DNA of 64,000 nucleotides. It comes from Tritrichomonas musculus. Its lineage: Eukaryota > Parabasalia > Tritrichomonadida > Tritrichomonadidae. The translations under genes were made by a program, and so were the position numbers. The notes beneath the pieces are model-generated. The model was not told the origin of the DNA. It saw only the letters and a program-made list of their open reading frames with translations, and ran no database searches. Positions 8,868 through 18,434 of the stretch are shown one piece after another. The stretch covers positions 10,292,001-10,356,000 of the forward strand of contig JAPFFF010000001.1 in assembly GCA_039105265.1 (NCBI GenBank). Reading direction: 5' to 3'. How positions within the stretch are numbered: position 1 is the stretch's first letter; each line of letters opens with the position of its first letter.

Positions 8868-11800
8868 TTATTGTTCTTGATTGGGCTCTTGCTGTGATTC
8901 TTCATGTTGTTCTTGTTGTGGCTCTTCATGTTGTTCTTGTTGTGACTCTTCATGTTGTTCTTGTTGTGGTTCTTCATGCTGTTCATGTTGTTCTTGTTGT
9001 GACTCTTCATGTTGTTCTTGTTGTGGCTCTTCATGTTGTTCTTGTTGTGGCTCTTCATGTTGTTCTTGTTGTTCTTTTTGTGGCTCTTCATGTTGTTCTT
9101 GTTGTTCTTTTTGTTGCTCTTCATGTTGTTCTTGTTGTTCTTTTTGTGGCTCTTCATGTTGTTCTTGTTGTTCTTTTTGTGGCTCTTCATGTTGTTCTTG
9201 TTGTTCTTTTTGTTGCTCTTCATGTTGTTCTTGTTGTTCTTTTTGTGGCTCTTCATGTTGTTCTTGTTGTTCTTTTTGTGGCTCTTCATGTTGTTCTTGT
9301 TGTTCTTTTTGTTGCTCTTCATGTTGTTCTTGTTGTTCTTTTTGTGGCTCTTCATGTTGTTCTTGTTGTTCTTTTTGTGGCTCTTCATGTTGTTCTTGTT
9401 GTTCTTTTTGTTGCTCTTCATGTTGTTCTTGTTGTTCTTTTTGTTGCTCTTCATGTTGTTCTTGTTGTTCTTTTTGTGGCTCTTCATGCTGTTCATGTTG
9501 TTCTTGCTGTGGCTCTTCATGCTGTTCTTGCTGCTGCTGTTGTGGCACTTTATGCTGCTGTTGTTCAAGTTTCTGATGCTGAAGCTGTTGGCCTTTAGAC
9601 ACATTTTGATTTACATGCTGCTTCTGGTTTTGCATATGAATATGATGCTCAGGATTCTGCAGATTGACATGACCTTGATGCTGTGATTTTGCGTGAACTT
9701 GCTGTTGGGGTTGCTGCTGCTTCTGTTGTTTAAGAAGCTGCTGCTTTTGATTTTGCTGAGCTTGCTGTTTCTGCTGATTAATTGGATTCTTCTGCTTTTG
9801 TTGAGCCTGGAGCTTTGGCTCTTTCTGCTGCTGCTGAGCTTGTGACATTTTCTGCTGTTGTTGAGCTTGCTGCTTTTTATGAAGCTGTTTTTGATCTTTC
9901 CGCTGCTGATCTTGCAATTTCTGCTGCTCTTGCTGTTTCTGGCGATGGGAATGTTTTGCATCTTTTTTGGCTGGCTCAGGACTTTTTGTTAATAAGTCTA
10001 TTGCATAAGCAAAGAACTTCCAAAATTTCGGGTTTTCATTACCACAAATATCAACAAGTTGAAGAGAACCACTATAAAAGTGAGATATAAATTTATGTAT
10101 ATAAAATAGCATTTCAATATTTGAATGTAAAATTACCCATATCACACAACCTAATTTAACACTTTCAGAGCTTCCTTCTACTGCTGATAAAACAGTCGTA
10201 ATAGCTTGTAGAATGAGATGAACAGCCATTGAAATTGAAGATGAATTAACAGCTCCAATAAGAACTTCCACTCCTCTCATTAAAATATTTAATTTACTTG
10301 TTTCGGTTAATGTCTGTGCTGCAGCTAGAGCTTCTTGTACACGTGTATCAGATTGCCATTTCATTTGAGAAATAATAGCGGCGATAATTTTGCCTTGATC
10401 TTCTCTTGATTCAATAAATGATGTAATAGAGATTCTATCAAGCAAAGTAAAGTACAAAATATTGTTAAATTTGACTATAGAAATTTTGCTCATATCAGGA
10501 TCAACTTTATCGCATTTAACCGTTTTCTGAATTATTTTTGCTGATGATCGTAGAATATTATTATATAAATTGAAAAAATCAACGCCAGAAAGAGCATATT
10601 TACTCTTATGTGTATCAATATATGCAACACTGGTAAGATAATAATTACGAATAAGGTAATTGATTAACATTCTAATTGCAACTGAGGCTAATCTTGTACA
10701 AAGAAGAAGAGTTCTTTTATAAAGTGATTGCATTTCATTATATGTCAACTTGATATCTGTGGCAAGCTCATTATTAGAATTCTGAACTTTGTCAAGCGTT
10801 TCTATTTGAGTGATTAAAAAGTTTCTTATTTCTGATGAATCTTTGCGATAAGATTTAAGTGTAATTTCGAGCGCAACTGCAAATTCTGTTTCTGATGGTT
10901 TCTGTTGTTTTACTTTTTGAAGTTCAAATTCCATCGCTTTTTCGTCTCCTACAGAATCAAATAACAAAACTGAAATGTTCGAAAGAGCAGTTTTATAACA
11001 TCGCTCCATTGGTGTAAATTTCTTTGGAACAAAAGAACGGGGTGGCAGAGCTAACGTTTTAATTTGCTGTGTAAACATATTATATTGCTGCTCTTGATTG
11101 ACTTCTGGAGCAATATTCATAAGAAAATCAAAACTATGAAGAGACTTAGTTCCATTTTCATCAAGAGCATCCGCGAATGCATTTGAAAATTTTACAAAAG
11201 CAACATGAATATAATAAAGATCAAGTGGCATAAAAGTGATAGTTTTTTGATAACGATCACTCATCAGCTGAAATAGAGATTCATGGAATTCTGATATCGG
11301 CTCTAGGTTAGCTGACTGTATGAGTGAATCAACAAGCTTAGATGTTTGAAATTCTTCCGGATTAATAACTTTAGTTAAAGTGAAGCATGATGGAGGCTTA
11401 AGATTACTATGATTGCTGTAAAAGAAAAGATTATACAAATCATCAAAAACGAATTGCGGAGTGGTTGTTGTATCAAGACCAATCATATAAGGTTCAGATA
11501 GAACTGGCAATAAGCAACAATTAACAAAGAAAAAATTAGCAACATTAATATCACGATAAGTTACTTTGTTTATAGTAATTTGCGAAGAAGATATATGAGC
11601 CAAAAGTCTTCGAATTGATAGCGGAATACGGTTTTCATAGAAGTTAAGTTTATTTATGATATTCTTAGCAGATTGATGAATTCTGTTCATGTAAAGCTTT
11701 GGAACCATGTTAATAGCATCAAATTCAAAATGAACTCGAAGAGAAGTTATATCTTTATCGTCAACAAAACTCTGTAAATCTGATGCAAGAGCTAATTGAA

Positions 11801-12377
11801 GATAATCAAGAGAAAGTTTTTGTAAAAAAAAAGCTTTAAACGGATAAAATAGAGGTGAATTATGATCACTTAAGACTGTTCGTTCCATTAATCTAAGATA
11901 ACATGTGAGAAAAGTTGACCATAAAAGATCTTCTTCAACACACCAACCATTTTGAAAAAGAGTTGGAATTGTAGAAAAAGATAAGAACTTTGGATCAACT
12001 GCTTTTGTGTCAATCGCTTTGAAAAATAAATTTGCCGTAAAATGAAGGTTTTCTCTCAAAAATGCTATCAAATATGTTGACTGATTAACAAAACTTTTAT
12101 TTGAGAATGCACGAGTAAAATACGGTTTTTTGACTTTTGACATTGAACTAATATTTCCAGAAAGAAGAAGAGCACAAAGTTGAATTGGATCAGAGTTGCA
12201 TATAGCATTATAAAGAACAGATGTTTGTCGAAGAGCGTTTTGAAGTTTATATAATGCGTCTAACGATTCTTCAGTAACTTGAGACTTGTGACTGCTTGAA
12301 GAGCGAAGTTTTGATTGGTATAATAATATGAGTTCTTTTAAACTGAGCTGCTGTTTCTCTTGTTCTTCCGATGACAT
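8868..12377 (-). CDS. Large protein with RasGAP-like segment and Q/E-repeat tail
   Basis: It starts at ATG 12377 (MSSEEQEKQQ), giving 1169 aa. The frame is also open for nine codons upstream but without an ATG. Residues about 1-800 are helical and ordered. The stretch IPLSIRRLLAHISSSQ...NVANFFFVNCCLLPVLSEPY (about 250-310) resembles the second half of a RasGAP domain (lP..lR.i......v..FxFLRxxxPAixxP), as in GAPVD1-type Rab5 regulators. The arginine finger was not located, so the family call is tentative. After about residue 810 comes a long Q/K tail, then a minisatellite-coded EQQEQHEEPQK repeat to the stop. The repeat region is also open in other frames; those readings are artefacts. Confidence 0.85.
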   Translation of the reverse strand: MSSEEQEKQQLSLKELILLYQSKLRSSSSHKSQVTEESLDALYKLQNALRQTSVLYNAICNSDPIQLCALLLSGNISSMSKVKKPYFTRAFSNKSFVNQSTYLIAFLRENLHFTANLFFKAIDTKAVDPKFLSFSTIPTLFQNGWCVEEDLLWSTFLTCYLRLMERTVLSDHNSPLFYPFKAFFLQKLSLDYLQLALASDLQSFVDDKDITSLRVHFEFDAINMVPKLYMNRIHQSAKNIINKLNFYENRIPLSIRRLLAHISSSQITINKVTYRDINVANFFFVNCCLLPVLSEPYMIGLDTTTTPQFVFDDLYNLFFYSNHSNLKPPSCFTLTKVINPEEFQTSKLVDSLIQSANLEPISEFHESLFQLMSDRYQKTITFMPLDLYYIHVAFVKFSNAFADALDENGTKSLHSFDFLMNIAPEVNQEQQYNMFTQQIKTLALPPRSFVPKKFTPMERCYKTALSNISVLLFDSVGDEKAMEFELQKVKQQKPSETEFAVALEITLKSYRKDSSEIRNFLITQIETLDKVQNSNNELATDIKLTYNEMQSLYKRTLLLCTRLASVAIRMLINYLIRNYYLTSVAYIDTHKSKYALSGVDFFNLYNNILRSSAKIIQKTVKCDKVDPDMSKISIVKFNNILYFTLLDRISITSFIESREDQGKIIAAIISQMKWQSDTRVQEALAAAQTLTETSKLNILMRGVEVLIGAVNSSSISMAVHLILQAITTVLSAVEGSSESVKLGCVIWVILHSNIEMLFYIHKFISHFYSGSLQLVDICGNENPKFWKFFAYAIDLLTKSPEPAKKDAKHSHRQKQQEQQKLQDQQRKDQKQLHKKQQAQQQQKMSQAQQQQKEPKLQAQQKQKNPINQQKQQAQQNQKQQLLKQQKQQQPQQQVHAKSQHQGHVNLQNPEHHIHMQNQKQHVNQNVSKGQQLQHQKLEQQQHKVPQQQQQEQHEEPQQEQHEQHEEPQKEQQEQHEEQQKEQQEQHEEQQKEQQEQHEEPQKEQQEQHEEPQKEQQEQHEEQQKEQQEQHEEPQKEQQEQHEEPQKEQQEQHEEQQKEQQEQHEEPQKEQQEQHEEPQKEQQEQHEEQQKEQQEQHEEPQKEQQEQHEEPQQEQHEEPQQEQHEESQQEQHEQHEEPQQEQHEESQQEQHEEPQQEQHEESQQEPNQEQ
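8880..9580 (-). repeat. Coding minisatellite (33-bp and 24-bp units)
   Basis: Thirteen 33-bp units run from 9049 to 9477, each encoding EQQEQHEE followed by PQK or QQK. The variable codon (CCA or CAA) follows a P-P-Q order through four cycles, so the evolving unit is now 99 bp. Shorter 24-bp units (QEQHEEPQ or QEQHEESQ) fill 8880-9048 and 9490-9530. Confidence 0.93.
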
Positions 12378-12654
12378 TTTGAATCCAACTATTAAAAAAA
12401 TCAATAAACTATGAAAAAGTCGAAAAATTCAATACCTCTTGATATTGTAGATATACAAATAATATATATTACTAAATACCTAAATTATTTTAATTTATAG
12501 ATGGGTTGCTCAAGATGGAAATAAAAAAAAAATTTTGTTTGCAAAATATGACCAAATAGCATCACAATCCTAAGAAATTGTAAAACATTCAATTAAAATC
12601 GTTACATAATTAGTTTTTTTTTTTATAATCAAATATTAAAAAAAATATTGGAGG

Positions 12655-15600
12655 ATGGACCTCACTGAAGCAGGTCTTGAGCTCCTAACAAACCAATTAA
12701 AACAGCTTGTTGAATCTCGAGTTTCTTCATTGAGTTTAGATGAAATATCAACACTATCAAAAAAGATTCCGGTTTTCAACTCGTTACAAGAATTTCGAGA
12801 AATAAGAGATAAGTTTCTTGATAAATTTAATAACCCATGCGAAATTCCAAAATCACATTCATATTCAGAGAGGCTGCTTTCTCATGCTGTTGATGATTGC
12901 GACTTATCACAGGATACGGTTAAATCATTTGATTCATTTTATAAAAAAGAAATCGATCGAGCATGCCGTTTACGTGAAACAGTACAGACAAGATGCCTTC
13001 TTCCAGAATTTAATTCAAAAATTCAGATGCAATATTCCCAATTTGAAGATTCTATTACTCGCTATTTATTTTTTTGTCGTGAAGGAATTCTCAGAATTCA
13101 GCCAAAAGAAAATTCAAATTTCACTATTAACGATTTATTATTAGAATTAACATCAAAATTTATTCAAAAAAGACGAACGGCTGTCCTTCGATCAATTTTA
13201 CTTCATATTAGAAGATTTCCTTTAACAAAAAATGAAAAAATATTTACTAATATGTTTCAATTAACTCAAAAGAGCGTAAAAGAAGATCAACAAGAACCTA
13301 TTGTACCAACTTTACCAACAAATTCTAAAAGTGTAGATAATGAATTATACAGACATGCCAAACGATTAAGTATGAACCCTGATCTTGAATCATATGATGG
13401 CCAGCTATTTTTGTATTACAGTAATAAGCGCTTTGTAGAAGCATTTAATCAACTCACATATTATGAATTACCTCGTAAAAAATTCGAGTTTCCATTATAT
13501 TTTGTTAATCCAGACTTAACAGAATTAACTCAAGAATCAATTCTTGAAACATCAGCACATGATGTTAAATTGAAAAAGAAATTTGATGATATATTTTGTC
13601 TTTCACTTGAACAAGTTGCTTCCACAATTAATCAGTATACAAATACTTACAACGAAAAAGTTGGAAATGAACCTAGAAGTCGACCTTTTAAAAATCAACG
13701 AAAGGTAACATTAATTCCTTCTCATAAAATTGCTTCTTGGCTACAGCTACGATTCATATATATCAAATTTTTAGCAACGGCAGTTTTATCACATATTAAT
13801 TATTTCGAATATATTCGATGTCAGCTTTTATCAAATAAAGCAAGTATAATGAGATCAACAGATTTTAAATCGCGCCATTCTAAACTTTTTCCTGAAATTT
13901 TAGAAATCTATGATAAGGATGGCCCTTTTATTTTCGAATCTGCTATTGAAGATTATAATAAAATTGTTGACAATCTCATTCGAGTTGGATCTCATTATAT
14001 TTCAATGTTTGAAGAAAATGCGATGACTCAACATGAAGGAAAATGCGACACAGTTGATCGTGCTGCGATTATTGAGCAATTATTACAACATGAATTAAAT
14101 TTTTTAAATGCCAAAAGGATGTATATACAACCATTAATTGAAGCTTTAGAACATAAAAAAAGCGATAAATTTGTTAATATGATTCAAACAATTATTGTAT
14201 CACGACCAAAATTTAACTTTCCAATATACAAAAGTTATAATTCTGCTTATAAATTAGCAATTTCATTAATCGAAAAGAAGGCAAAAATAGTTCGAACGCT
14301 AATTAATATTCAAATATTACACGAAAGATCATTGGCTACAAATATGGGAAATACTATTCCACTTTTTGATCGTCCCTCAAAAATTCAAACAGATGTGAAA
14401 TATCGCCTTTTCGATGAATCAATTCCGATTTCTCCGTTCGAGGTTTACGAGTCAATATTAGATGTTTCAAAATTTATTTCAATTGTTCCAAAAGTTGCTC
14501 AGGAACTTGGCGAGTCAGCTGATATTAAACTAGTTAAGTATGGCGATTATTTGCAATTAGCAATATGGGATGAAATAGATGAACTTATAGGCAAAATATA
14601 CGATTTTGGCTTTTTCCCATTTGATAGAGCATCATTGCGGTTTGACTTTAATTTGCCTGATTCTGTGAAGTCTCTTTTTGTTTCTCCATTTGTTAATACA
14701 CTAGAATCAACCAAAAATTTAATTTTTAAAATGAAGGAAAATCGAAGATTAAGATTTCTTTTATCAGCAAGACGTTTTATACATCTTACTTGGAAACTTC
14801 AAAAATTAGTATGCGATACTAATCTTTTACAGAAATCTTATTATGAACAATGTGATCAACTTGGAATCACAGAAAAAGGTGTATTAATGTCAAGCTTTAA
14901 AGACTGCGCAAAAAATGAAATAATTGATCTTCCAAGTGAAACATATGATTTAAATCTTTTAGATTTCGCACTTACAGAATTTGAAAGCATTACTTTAAAC
15001 TTTTGTTCCGAATCATCAATTAAAGATATTATTTTTGCTTCGGATTTTTCTGTTTTGAAGAGGATGATTCAATTTCAAAATCTCCAAAACACAATTCTTG
15101 AAATTTCAATTCGTTATAATCGTCACTTAATTGATAATAATTTTTTTGTTTCCTATTTTGGGCTTGGTACCCCATCACAAGGACCTTTTCTTACAGGTGT
15201 TAATGTTTCTCCCGATGATGAAAATAATAAAGATTATAACACTATTTATTTTAGGCAGCTGATTGCATATCGAATTTTTTACCAATCAACTGCAATTTAC
15301 AGAGATAACCAACTAGCACAAGAAAATAAAAACACTTTTCTTTTATCAATTAAAGCTATTAAAAGCCGATCAAGAGCAATTTTATCGGCTCATGTCAAAC
15401 AAAAAAATATGAATAATCAGGAGTTACTCGATTTATATGTAAATGAAATGATTGATGCATTTTCTCCTTTTGCTTATCGAATAGAAATCGCAAAGATAAG
15501 CAATTTAGAACGACAACTCTTGCTATCAAATTCTTTCATAGATACTTTTATTTTAGGACCAGATCCTCCAAATTGTTTAATCAATGAAAGTGGATATTTT

Positions 15601-18246
15601 GAACGCTTTTTTTATGTTCCAACTTGGGAAGAATGTATTACAATGATAAGTATGGCTCCACATACACGACAATCAATCGTATTAAGAAATGTTCTTCACT
15701 TTGTTGAATCACGTTTTCGAATATTGAATCTTGCTAGATACGAATGCTCTTTATCACAGAGAGCCAATTCAGTTTTCCAAAGTTTATATAATCAAAATTT
15801 TCAATTTGAAACTCCAGTTTTTCAAAAACTCTTTAGTGAATTCAAATTACTTGAAAACTCAAAACAAGGCGAAATATCATCCAAATATATTATTGAAAAG
15901 GAAACATTTTTATATCATCGACTTGAATTTTCATTGCTTAATTCACTTGAAATGTTTTTTATTTCAGTCAATCTTATGAACCAAAATAATGTTAAAATTC
16001 CAGATATACATTTAGGAGAAATACTTCAATACTTATGGGTTGAAATGCACCAAGAGTTAGATGACGACAAGTGGCTTATAACCACTTCTCGTTATATTCC
16101 CTTATGGCAGCAACATTTTTTATATCGATGCATTGAAACTGACAGAGCCAGTATTGTTACACGCATTAATTCTAATGATTCATTTCTTGAATCATCAATT
16201 GTATCACTTTATAGCCAACAAGTAAATAATGATCCAATTAAATTATTACCATTATCAATCGACTACTTATCGTTAACAATTTGCCAACTTCATATTAAAT
16301 TTGCTTATTTTTTGCTTCTTGAAGGAATTCCTGAGAACGAAATTGATATTAGGTCATCGATTCTCAGAATGAATTCTGACATTTACAAAAGAAATTCGGT
16401 AAATTGGGACAAAGTTGTTGTTCAACAAGCTAACGAGCATTTAGTACCAAAAGATCAAGCGCCAAGTAAAGAAATGGAATATATTTCAGAACCAAGACTT
16501 GCTCAATCAATATTTGATGTTGTTCGAAATCAAGTTGACTTATTACTTCTTTCTGAGCAAACAAAATCAATTCAAAGCAAAATAGACTCTTTTAACGATT
16601 ACAACAAACAAGTTAAAAAGTTAATCAAATCTGCATCAAAAATTGATTTTTCATTTGATTTAGGAAAATCTAATTATAAACATAATCTATCTTCAATTGG
16701 ATTTCCTGACAAAAGTTTGTTAAATAGCACTCCAAATGAATATGATTTACAATTCAATAGAGAATTAAAATACTCACACAAAAGACTTGTTGAAATTTTT
16801 GGAGAATCAATAAAATCATCAGCTGTTTTGTTAAAAGAAGAAAATATACTTATGTTTGAACGCCAATTTTTCAACGATCTCTGTTTATACGCTTCTTCTC
16901 TCTTGAACAACTTCTCAAAAGAATCACTTGTCAGATTGAATGAAACATGGAAAAAATATCTTTCTAACATTTCATCTAGTTTGAATTATACCAATGAAGA
17001 ACTGGGCGAAGTTTCAGTTCTTGATAAATTCTCTGTATTCAAACACCAAAGACAAACAGAATGTGAAGAAAGCAGCATGTTTAATTCCAACTTTTTAAGA
17101 CTGAATAATTTGCTTATGCAAATTAAAATAGAAAAGCATCACCATATGCGAATTGAGCAACAAATTGAAAAGAAAGTTCGTGAATATTATGATTCATTAA
17201 TTAATGACATCGGCGTAACAATGAGTAAAGTTAAATCGCAAAGAGAAACTGTTAAAAAGAAAGTTTTTGATCATATTACTGAAAAAGTTGTCAAGGCTAA
17301 ATCAGTTGCATTGAATCTAAATAATCCTGAGGAAGTTGAAAAGAATATAGAAACACAATTTGGATCAAAATTTGATGAAAAATTTATATCTAATATTAAA
17401 TCACAAAGTGTAAATTTAAGAAAAGAAATTCTTTTATTACGCGTCTTTCGATGCTTAAATGAAATAGGAATATCTAGATATTACTCAAAGCAAATCCAAG
17501 AAGTTGCAGAAGTTAAAAAAACTAATAATCAGCAATTATGGAAAGAAAAACTCGAATTTGAGTTTCAAGAAGAAATTAATGAAGAAAAACTTCATGAAAA
17601 ACATCAACAATTAAGCGATATTCGTATAGATATCGAAAAATATAAAGGACAACTTGAAAATGCAAAAATGTCAAATATTCAACTTGTTCATTGGAAAGCA
17701 AAGCATTCAAAGACAATTGAAGGTTTGAAAAGAGAAATTGATGAATTTAAGGGAGTTGGTGACATCAATATTAATAATTTGCTTAAAAAACTTGACGCTG
17801 CTCAAACAGAGCTTGACGAATTAAAAGAATTTGGAGATCAATTTGAGTCGTCATTAGAAACCACAATCATCACTCCAATTAGAAAAGTTGAACGTGCTAG
17901 AACAGCAGTTAAAAAATCTCGCATACAACTTGCTAAAAACATTGAAAGTCGCAATTTTGATTCTCTTTCATTTTCCATAAATAAAAATGAAGAAGCAATG
18001 AAAAGATTGCAAAATGAAAATAAAGAATTAAAAACTCAAAACGAAACATTATTGAAAAAAGTTCAAGAAATGGAAGAACAAAAAAATTCAAAAAGTGAAG
18101 CAACTAGATTACTTATGGAAGAAGCATTGAAATCAAAAAGACAAAATATGAGACCTAAATCTAAAATGGGAAAAAGAATTGTTAGACCTGGAATCGCAAC
18201 ACCAAAAGCAATTCAACCTCCAAATCGTGCAGTTTCTAGATTATAA
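12655..18246 (+). CDS. Large (1863-aa) protein of unknown function with C-terminal coiled coil
   Basis: One uninterrupted frame from ATG 12655. Residues 1 to about 1270 look like an all-helical ordered body with many aromatic residues and no recognisable catalytic motif. About 1280-1500 is mixed, and about 1490-1830 is coiled coil (including QLVHWKAKHSKTIEGLKREI). The end is basic and Pro-rich (RPKSKMGKRIVRPG). There is no signal peptide or membrane segment. The layout, a huge helical body plus a coiled-coil tail, recalls flagellar or CCDC162-type proteins, but I cannot confirm that. It is divergent from the RasGAP-like gene with a 277-bp shared promoter region, and in line with the coiled-coil gene at 18435. 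Confidence 0.85.
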   Translation: MDLTEAGLELLTNQLKQLVESRVSSLSLDEISTLSKKIPVFNSLQEFREIRDKFLDKFNNPCEIPKSHSYSERLLSHAVDDCDLSQDTVKSFDSFYKKEIDRACRLRETVQTRCLLPEFNSKIQMQYSQFEDSITRYLFFCREGILRIQPKENSNFTINDLLLELTSKFIQKRRTAVLRSILLHIRRFPLTKNEKIFTNMFQLTQKSVKEDQQEPIVPTLPTNSKSVDNELYRHAKRLSMNPDLESYDGQLFLYYSNKRFVEAFNQLTYYELPRKKFEFPLYFVNPDLTELTQESILETSAHDVKLKKKFDDIFCLSLEQVASTINQYTNTYNEKVGNEPRSRPFKNQRKVTLIPSHKIASWLQLRFIYIKFLATAVLSHINYFEYIRCQLLSNKASIMRSTDFKSRHSKLFPEILEIYDKDGPFIFESAIEDYNKIVDNLIRVGSHYISMFEENAMTQHEGKCDTVDRAAIIEQLLQHELNFLNAKRMYIQPLIEALEHKKSDKFVNMIQTIIVSRPKFNFPIYKSYNSAYKLAISLIEKKAKIVRTLINIQILHERSLATNMGNTIPLFDRPSKIQTDVKYRLFDESIPISPFEVYESILDVSKFISIVPKVAQELGESADIKLVKYGDYLQLAIWDEIDELIGKIYDFGFFPFDRASLRFDFNLPDSVKSLFVSPFVNTLESTKNLIFKMKENRRLRFLLSARRFIHLTWKLQKLVCDTNLLQKSYYEQCDQLGITEKGVLMSSFKDCAKNEIIDLPSETYDLNLLDFALTEFESITLNFCSESSIKDIIFASDFSVLKRMIQFQNLQNTILEISIRYNRHLIDNNFFVSYFGLGTPSQGPFLTGVNVSPDDENNKDYNTIYFRQLIAYRIFYQSTAIYRDNQLAQENKNTFLLSIKAIKSRSRAILSAHVKQKNMNNQELLDLYVNEMIDAFSPFAYRIEIAKISNLERQLLLSNSFIDTFILGPDPPNCLINESGYFERFFYVPTWEECITMISMAPHTRQSIVLRNVLHFVESRFRILNLARYECSLSQRANSVFQSLYNQNFQFETPVFQKLFSEFKLLENSKQGEISSKYIIEKETFLYHRLEFSLLNSLEMFFISVNLMNQNNVKIPDIHLGEILQYLWVEMHQELDDDKWLITTSRYIPLWQQHFLYRCIETDRASIVTRINSNDSFLESSIVSLYSQQVNNDPIKLLPLSIDYLSLTICQLHIKFAYFLLLEGIPENEIDIRSSILRMNSDIYKRNSVNWDKVVVQQANEHLVPKDQAPSKEMEYISEPRLAQSIFDVVRNQVDLLLLSEQTKSIQSKIDSFNDYNKQVKKLIKSASKIDFSFDLGKSNYKHNLSSIGFPDKSLLNSTPNEYDLQFNRELKYSHKRLVEIFGESIKSSAVLLKEENILMFERQFFNDLCLYASSLLNNFSKESLVRLNETWKKYLSNISSSLNYTNEELGEVSVLDKFSVFKHQRQTECEESSMFNSNFLRLNNLLMQIKIEKHHHMRIEQQIEKKVREYYDSLINDIGVTMSKVKSQRETVKKKVFDHITEKVVKAKSVALNLNNPEEVEKNIETQFGSKFDEKFISNIKSQSVNLRKEILLLRVFRCLNEIGISRYYSKQIQEVAEVKKTNNQQLWKEKLEFEFQEEINEEKLHEKHQQLSDIRIDIEKYKGQLENAKMSNIQLVHWKAKHSKTIEGLKREIDEFKGVGDININNLLKKLDAAQTELDELKEFGDQFESSLETTIITPIRKVERARTAVKKSRIQLAKNIESRNFDSLSFSINKNEEAMKRLQNENKELKTQNETLLKKVQEMEEQKNSKSEATRLLMEEALKSKRQNMRPKSKMGKRIVRPGIATPKAIQPPNRAVSRL

Positions 18247-18434
18247 TTTATGTTATTATTTGTAATAATATCATTTTTGTTTATTAAAATATTATTATTT
18301 TTTTTTTGTGTGTGTTGATAAAATATATGCCTTATTTTTTTTTTTTTTTTTTCTGTTTTGAATGATTAATTGTTTATATAACCTAGATTTTAATTTAGTA
18401 CCGTTTATTATTTCCCTTCATCAGTCAACACTTT

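Noticed and set aside
8846-9686. Long plus-strand open frames rich in V/L/H or C/S/F across the minisatellite
   Set aside because: They are the antisense and shifted readings of the 33-bp coding repeat, which lacks stops in every frame. The Q/E frame continues a long ordered protein and is the real one.
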